NCBI GenBank assembly: GCA_945911685.1
Contig: CAMEAW010000102.1
Coordinates: forward strand, 1-9,625
DNA: 9,625 nt
From: Bordetella parapertussis
GTDB taxonomy: Bacteria > Pseudomonadota > Gammaproteobacteria > Burkholderiales > Burkholderiaceae_B
Direction of reading: 5' to 3'
Made by a program: the position numbers and the translations under genes. The notes under the pieces were generated by a model. That model had not been told where the DNA came from. It ran no database searches and worked only from the letters and a program-made list of their open reading frames with translations. Of the stretch, positions 5,869 to 9,625 are shown piece by piece (position 1 is the first letter of the stretch; every line of letters starts with the position of its first letter).

Positions 5869-7137
5869 TTAACGCGGTACTTTCGTGGAGCGAGACTTAG
5901 GTATTAGATGATTAATGCTTGCGATTTTTGAGGGAACATGGCAAAAATTACCCCAGTCTTGCATCATGGCTCGGCGTTTCTCAAACTGGGCGCCACGCTC
6001 GTATGACTGGGTCGTTGCGTTGCCTACTCGGTGCGCTAGGGCATGCTCTCGTAATTCTGTCGGGTAGTTTGTATTCTCTTGCGCCCATGTAGCGAACGTC
6101 GAGCGTAAACCATGCGGCACAATCGGCTTGCCTTTGTAATCCGCCCAGACTACCTCAGACTTATTCATACGCTTAATCACGGCGGCCAACGTCATGTCTG
6201 ACAATTGCTTATTCTCGTTGCCCGCAAATATTAGGTCTGTACCTTCAAATTTAACTAGAGCCTTTAAGAGGGTCACGGCGGCGTCTGATAACGGCACACG
6301 GTGCGCTGCATCGGCTTTCATGCGCTCGGCTGGTATGAGCCATTCTGCCGCCTCTAAATCAATCTCAGACCATGTTGCGCCTCTGGCCTCGTTTGATCTG
6401 CATGCGGTAAGCATAAGAAAGTGCAAACACTTAGCACCTTGACCTTCGGCGGCGCTCAAGGCCGTTGTAAACGCCTGTACGTCTTTAATCTGCAATGCTG
6501 GGTGAGGCTCAGGTTTGCTCACTTTAGATTGCTTGGGTAGCACTTGGTCAAGGTTGTTGCGCCAGATTGCGGGATTATGTTTGTCTCGATAGCCTCGAAC
6601 GCCAGCCCATGCAAGTGTGGCCTCGATGCGTTGCCGCACTCGGTTCATCGTTTCTGTTTTGGTTGCCCAGTCGGGTTCAATCACTCGCAATACGTCAGCT
6701 AAAGCAATATCTCTGACATGCATCGAACCTATTTTTGGATAAGCATAAGTCGCTAAAGTGTTTTCCCATTGCTGCGCGTGTTTGTCGTTTGTCCACTCTG
6801 ACCGATGCGATTCGATATAAGCCTCAGCGCAGCGTTTGAATGTCCACTCGACAATGGCTCGTTTTGCCTTGCGTTGAGCAATCGGGTCTTTGTCATTCTT
6901 AATCTCATCTTTGGCGGCTCTCGCACGCTCATGCGCCGTTGAAAGAGTCGTGTCGGGATATGAGCCTAAGCCAATTTCAATACGCTTTGAACCCATCTTG
7001 GTTCGCAATATCCAAGAGCGTGATCCGGTGTCGCTGATGTTTAAACCTAACCCAGCGACCGTACCAACCAAATGCATACCCGCCCCCGCCAATCTTTTAA
7101 CCTCAAGCGCACTTAATGCTTTAGCTACTTTAGGCAT
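5869..7137 (-). CDS. Tyrosine-recombinase integrase of P4/DUF4102 type
   Basis: The product is 422 residues, the usual size for P4-type island integrases. Residues 1-90 form the N-terminal DUF4102 arm-binding domain, including IEIGLGSYPDTTLSTAHERA (53-72). A SAM-like core-binding domain follows at about 95-190, then the catalytic domain. Catalytic residues are Arg247 (TACRSNEAR), Lys274, His342 and Arg345 (HGLRSTFATW), His369 (LAHRVG) and the nucleophile Tyr379 (TQSYERG), so the enzyme looks functional. GGGAG eight bases upstream supports ATG 7137. It lies 156 bases beyond the 3' end of tRNA-Ser on the same strand, the standard position for an integrase that uses that tRNA end as its target. 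The C-terminal tail after residue 398 is basic and unremarkable. Confidence 0.95.
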   Translation of the reverse strand: MPKVAKALSALEVKRLAGAGMHLVGTVAGLGLNISDTGSRSWILRTKMGSKRIEIGLGSYPDTTLSTAHERARAAKDEIKNDKDPIAQRKAKRAIVEWTFKRCAEAYIESHRSEWTNDKHAQQWENTLATYAYPKIGSMHVRDIALADVLRVIEPDWATKTETMNRVRQRIEATLAWAGVRGYRDKHNPAIWRNNLDQVLPKQSKVSKPEPHPALQIKDVQAFTTALSAAEGQGAKCLHFLMLTACRSNEARGATWSEIDLEAAEWLIPAERMKADAAHRVPLSDAAVTLLKALVKFEGTDLIFAGNENKQLSDMTLAAVIKRMNKSEVVWADYKGKPIVPHGLRSTFATWAQENTNYPTELREHALAHRVGNATTQSYERGAQFEKRRAMMQDWGNFCHVPSKIASINHLIPKSRSTKVPR

Positions 7138-7157
7138 GATTCGACTCCCTATTTTTT

Positions 7158-7179
7158 ATCCCGCCATTCATCCCGCCAT
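7158..7179. repeat. Tandem 10-bp direct repeats before the integrase gene
   Basis: ATCCCGCCAT occurs at 7158-7167 and again at 7170-7179, perfectly, with two bases between. The copies are 12 bases apart start to start, close to one helical turn. They lie between the integrase start and the tRNA end, where arm-type integrase sites or excisionase sites are expected. They also lie just downstream of a TACAAT -10-like element, so a bound protein could block integrase transcription. Confidence 0.6.
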
Positions 7180-7184
7180 AAAAT

Positions 7185-7190
7185 ATTGTA
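7185..7190 (-). promoter_or_regulatory. Possible -10 element of the integrase promoter
   Basis: TACAAT read leftward is a five-of-six match to the sigma-70 -10. No good -35 is found 16-18 bases upstream. Transcription would begin near 7178, inside the tandem repeat. Confidence 0.3.
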
Positions 7191-7268
7191 ATTGGATAAG
7201 ACGGGAAAATACACCAGAATTCTAACTCTCCTAAGTGATAGTGTGATCTATGGGGGGATTTAAGGCGT

Positions 7269-7383
<115 letters not shown>

Positions 7384-7450
7384 GGTGCGTGCAATTGGGG
7401 GATCAATCGCGGGTAGGGCGGTGTTGCGCCATACCTTGGTCAAGCCAAAC

Positions 7451-7459
7451 ATTCTAGCA
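7451..7459 (-). promoter_or_regulatory. Extended -10 promoter for tRNA-Ser
   Basis: Read leftward, TGC-TAGAAT is an extended -10 with a five-of-six hexamer. Transcription would start near 7445, about 60 bases before the tRNA 5' end. No strong -35 is seen, as is usual for extended -10 promoters. Confidence 0.45.
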
Positions 7460-7675
7460 GAAACAGTGATTCATTTGATCGACAGCTAAAACCTCGCCTC
7501 AATGGGACAAGGGGCATTGAATTTGGTCAGAAAGCAAAGTTTAGGCAGCCTTTTCTTGCTATTTGGCCCTTTTGTGAGGCCTGTGTCACCTTTCAAATTG
7601 CTCAAAGGGCGCGTAAGCGGAGGCAAGCCGTTAAACTCGACATCACACCGATACCCATTTTTTGAGACTATCGCC

Positions 7676-8446
7676 ATGCTTTTCGTGCTTTCCCCCGCAA
7701 AAAAACTGGATTACGACTCGGCTCTGCCAACTGAACTGCACACTCAACCATTGTTTGTAGACGAAGCCGCTCAGCTGATTAAGGTGCTGAAAACGCAATC
7801 GGCAGATGACGTGGCGTCTTTGATGGATTTGAGTGAAGCTTTAGCGCAGCTAAACGTTGAACGCTACGCCACCTGGAAAAAAACCTTTACGCAAAAAAAT
7901 TCACGTCAGGCTGTTTTGGCATTTAACGGTGACGTGTACGAGGGCTTGAACGCGGCCACGCTCAAAGAAAAGGATTTGCAATGGGCGCAAGAGCATGTGG
8001 CAATCTTGAGCGGCCTGTATGGCGTGCTGAGGCCGCTTGATCTGATGCAAGCCTACCGACTAGAAATGGGCACCAAGCTTGAAAACCCGGGCGGGCCTAA
8101 TCTGTATGCCTTCTGGAAAACAACCATCGCCCCTTATTTGAATGAGCGCTTAGCAAAAGAGAAGGCCCCCGTTCTGGTGAACCTAGCCTCTGAAGAGTAT
8201 TTCAAAGCCGTCGACCTCAAAACGCTGAAGGCACGCATCGTTCAATGCGTGTTTCAGGACGGCAAAAACGATGTGTACAAAGTCGTGAGTTTTCATGCGA
8301 AGCGTGCACGGGGCCTGATGGCACGTTTTGCGATTGAGCAACGTGTCACCAAACCAGAAGAATTGAAAAAATTTAATAGCGAGGGCTATGCCTTTGCGGC
8401 GAACTTGTCGACCGAAGACAAGCTCGTGTTTCGGCGCGCGGGTTAA
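7676..8446 (+). CDS. yaaA: Peroxide stress protein YaaA
   Basis: The product is 256 residues, matching the usual length of about 257. It begins with the family signature MLFVLSPAKKLDY. Other conserved segments are FNGDVYEGL, ILSGLYGVLRPLDLMQAYRLEMG, NLASEEYF and FHAKRARGLMARF. In Escherichia coli YaaA belongs to the OxyR response and limits oxidative damage by lowering free iron, so a cytoplasmic role against hydrogen peroxide is expected. The frame is open back to 7502, but those 58 residues have no homology to the family, and the ATG at 7676 fits the conserved start. No strong ribosome binding site is seen. The 292 bases between tRNA-Ser and this ATG carry the tRNA promoter; I see no clear promoter for yaaA itself. 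Confidence 0.95.
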   Translation: MLFVLSPAKKLDYDSALPTELHTQPLFVDEAAQLIKVLKTQSADDVASLMDLSEALAQLNVERYATWKKTFTQKNSRQAVLAFNGDVYEGLNAATLKEKDLQWAQEHVAILSGLYGVLRPLDLMQAYRLEMGTKLENPGGPNLYAFWKTTIAPYLNERLAKEKAPVLVNLASEEYFKAVDLKTLKARIVQCVFQDGKNDVYKVVSFHAKRARGLMARFAIEQRVTKPEELKKFNSEGYAFAANLSTEDKLVFRRAG

Positions 8447-8460
8447 GCGGTGCGCTTGGC

Positions 8461-8595
8461 TCATATCAGGTGGACTTATGGAGTGCGCGTGGCAAGCTAC
8501 CTACCGATATTTTTGAGGTACTTGAGCGCCAAAAAGATATTCAGTACTTAAGCTCATTAGTGGCCGCTTCAATCAAACGAACAAACGCGAGTTAA
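8461..8595 (+). pseudogene. Fragment of a patatin-like phospholipase gene (DUF3734 region)
   Basis: Just after yaaA, one frame reads SYQVDLWSARGKLP and then DIFEVLERQKDIQY. I recognise this as the well-conserved VDLWSARG...R-KDIQYSSR block that follows the patatin catalytic domain in DUF3734 phospholipases. Similarity ends at about 8546, and the frame then reads unrelated residues to TAA 8593-8595. Neither the GxSxG/Asp-Gly-Gly patatin core nor the following C-terminal region is present. It has no start of its own, since the frame runs back into the end of yaaA. It is a relic, some 30 residues long, whose remainder was deleted. Its end overlaps the stop of the DUF1501 gene on the other strand. 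Confidence 0.55.
8493..8524. repeat. Imperfect hairpin between convergent yaaA and DUF1501 genes
   Basis: CAAG-c-TACCT (8493-8502) pairs with AGGTACTTG (8516-8524), nine pairs with one bulged base and a 13-base loop. It lies between the converging genes and could stop transcripts. Neither side has a T-run, and it lies within the patatin relic, so it may be chance. Confidence 0.25.
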
Positions 8596-9625
8596 ACGAA
8601 TCGCGAGCGTAAGAGAACACCTCTTTTTGGATCACTTCGGGTGGTAAGCCGAACACAGACTGAAGAGCATCCGCGTAGACGGCCAGGGCATCGACCGTTA
8701 CCTTCAAATCACGGCCCTCAAAAAGCTGAGACTTTTTTAAGCCGGGCCATTGACTGATGATCCCCTTTGCTTTCACCAAGCCGCCAGCAGCTAAGACACA
8801 CGAGCCCCACCCGTGATCTGTGCCCAAGGTTCCGTTTACGCTGGCTGTTCTGCCAAATTCGGTCACTGTGATGACGAGACTGTGCGCCCATTTTGCGCCA
8901 ATGCCTTCGCGATAGCCTTTAATAGCATCGTCAATTTGTTTGAGCTTCGTGGCATTGACTCCCTCTGCTGCGCCTTGTCCGGCATGGGTATCGAAGCCGT
9001 TAAAGTCTAATACACCAACCACTGGTCCGCCTGGTAACTGCATTTTTTGTGCGGCCTCTTTGGCCAGACTGTAGGCGGTTCTGCGTTGTTGATTCGGTTC
9101 GGGTGTCCCGTCGGCAGCGAGTCGTACGTTGTCTGACTCTATCAAGCGCGAAGCATAGGCTTTGAGTTCTGGGACGTTAGCCCAAAGCTGGCTCACGAGC
9201 TCATAGGTTGCTTTAGGTGGTGCCTGCATCCAACTCGGGTACTGGGTCTCAGACGCAGCGTCGCCGCGTAAGATAAGTGGCATGGGGATCGAAATCGCCA
9301 CGCCGCCTTTAGACTGCGCCGCCCGCATCGCACGACCTAGCCAGCCTGAGGCCGAGGCATAGGGCTTCATGATGCCGCTTTGCATGATGTCTTGTCCTTC
9401 GAAGTGCGAGCGTCCCTTATACCCAAACCCTGTGGCATGAATTGCAGTCGCTTGCCCAGCGGCCATGCATTCTGCAAAGCTTGGTAACGCGGGATGAATG
9501 CCAAAAAACGGATTGCCGAGTAATAAATTCGTGGGCAGCAAATCAGAGCGTAACGACCCAATATCAGGATCCGCAAACGGCGGAATGGCCGCAAGGCCGT
9601 CCATGCCGCCGCGCAGCATGATGAC
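8573..9625 (-). CDS. DUF1501-family protein (5' end outside window)
   Basis: The visible 350 residues run from inside the protein to its end. The first (VIMLRGGMDGL) matches the region that normally follows a twin-arginine signal peptide, so some tens of residues lie beyond the right edge, and the ATG at 9619 is internal. Conserved segments are LRGGMDGL (5-12), SHFEGQD (73-79), NGFDTH (209-214), TEFGRT (255-260) and GTDHGWGS (268-275). These give the Asp/His pattern of the alkaline phosphatase/sulfatase-like fold to which DUF1501 is related. The substrate is not known. Members are usually exported by Tat and often sit next to a DUF1800 gene, which may lie outside the window. It converges with yaaA. 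Confidence 0.9.
   Translation of the reverse strand, partial: VIMLRGGMDGLAAIPPFADPDIGSLRSDLLPTNLLLGNPFFGIHPALPSFAECMAAGQATAIHATGFGYKGRSHFEGQDIMQSGIMKPYASASGWLGRAMRAAQSKGGVAISIPMPLILRGDAASETQYPSWMQAPPKATYELVSQLWANVPELKAYASRLIESDNVRLAADGTPEPNQQRRTAYSLAKEAAQKMQLPGGPVVGVLDFNGFDTHAGQGAAEGVNATKLKQIDDAIKGYREGIGAKWAHSLVITVTEFGRTASVNGTLGTDHGWGSCVLAAGGLVKAKGIISQWPGLKKSQLFEGRDLKVTVDALAVYADALQSVFGLPPEVIQKEVFSYARDSFNSRLFV

Noticed and set aside
7502..7675. An N-terminal extension of YaaA from an earlier ATG
   Set aside because: The 58 extra residues do not belong to the family, and the conserved MLFVLSPAKKL start is at 7676.

Overview
The window looks like a Gram-negative, most likely betaproteobacterial (Burkholderiales-like) chromosome. 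This rests on the resemblance of the YaaA protein, the tRNA-Ser, the DUF1501 protein and a small periplasmic DUF6488-like protein to those of that group. It is an inference from recognition, not from a search. No ribosomal or other strong taxonomic marker is present.

Layout. At the left, positions 1-582 (+) hold the tail of an unknown membrane protein with a His-rich end, followed by a secreted DUF6488-like protein with a Cys/His cluster. From 5233 down to 888 (-) lies a CoA-dependent catabolic cluster, read in this order: an SCP2/Ltp2-like thiolase-fold protein, a DUF35 Zn-ribbon/OB-fold partner, a headless TetR-like remnant, an acyl-CoA synthetase, and an SDR protein. A likely terminator follows at 704-734. 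A cupin gene (+) diverges from the cluster at 5389 and appears to lose its normal C-terminus at about 5760. There it overlaps the start of a tiny antisense lipoprotein ORF, which suggests a recombination junction.

From 5869 to 7137 (-) is an intact P4-type tyrosine integrase, directly downstream of tRNA-Ser(CGA) (7294-7383, -). This is the classic arrangement of a genomic island inserted at a tRNA 3' end. No second copy of the tRNA end is visible in the window, so the far boundary of the island is probably to the left of position 1 or has been lost. Right of the tRNA the content looks like resident chromosome: yaaA (+), a fragment of a patatin-like (DUF3734) gene, and most of a DUF1501 gene (-), cut by the window edge.

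How the genes may work together. The synthetase would activate a carboxylic acid to its CoA thioester. The thiolase-like/DUF35 pair resembles the Ltp2-ChsH2(DUF35) retro-aldolase of steroid side-chain breakdown and the BbsAB thiolase of anaerobic toluene breakdown. The thiolase-like protein carries tyrosines where thiolases have two catalytic histidines, which favours carbon-carbon cleavage by an aldolase mechanism. The SDR lacks the catalytic Tyr and Lys of its family. The substrate cannot be read from the sequence, and no dehydrogenase or hydratase for a full cycle is present here.
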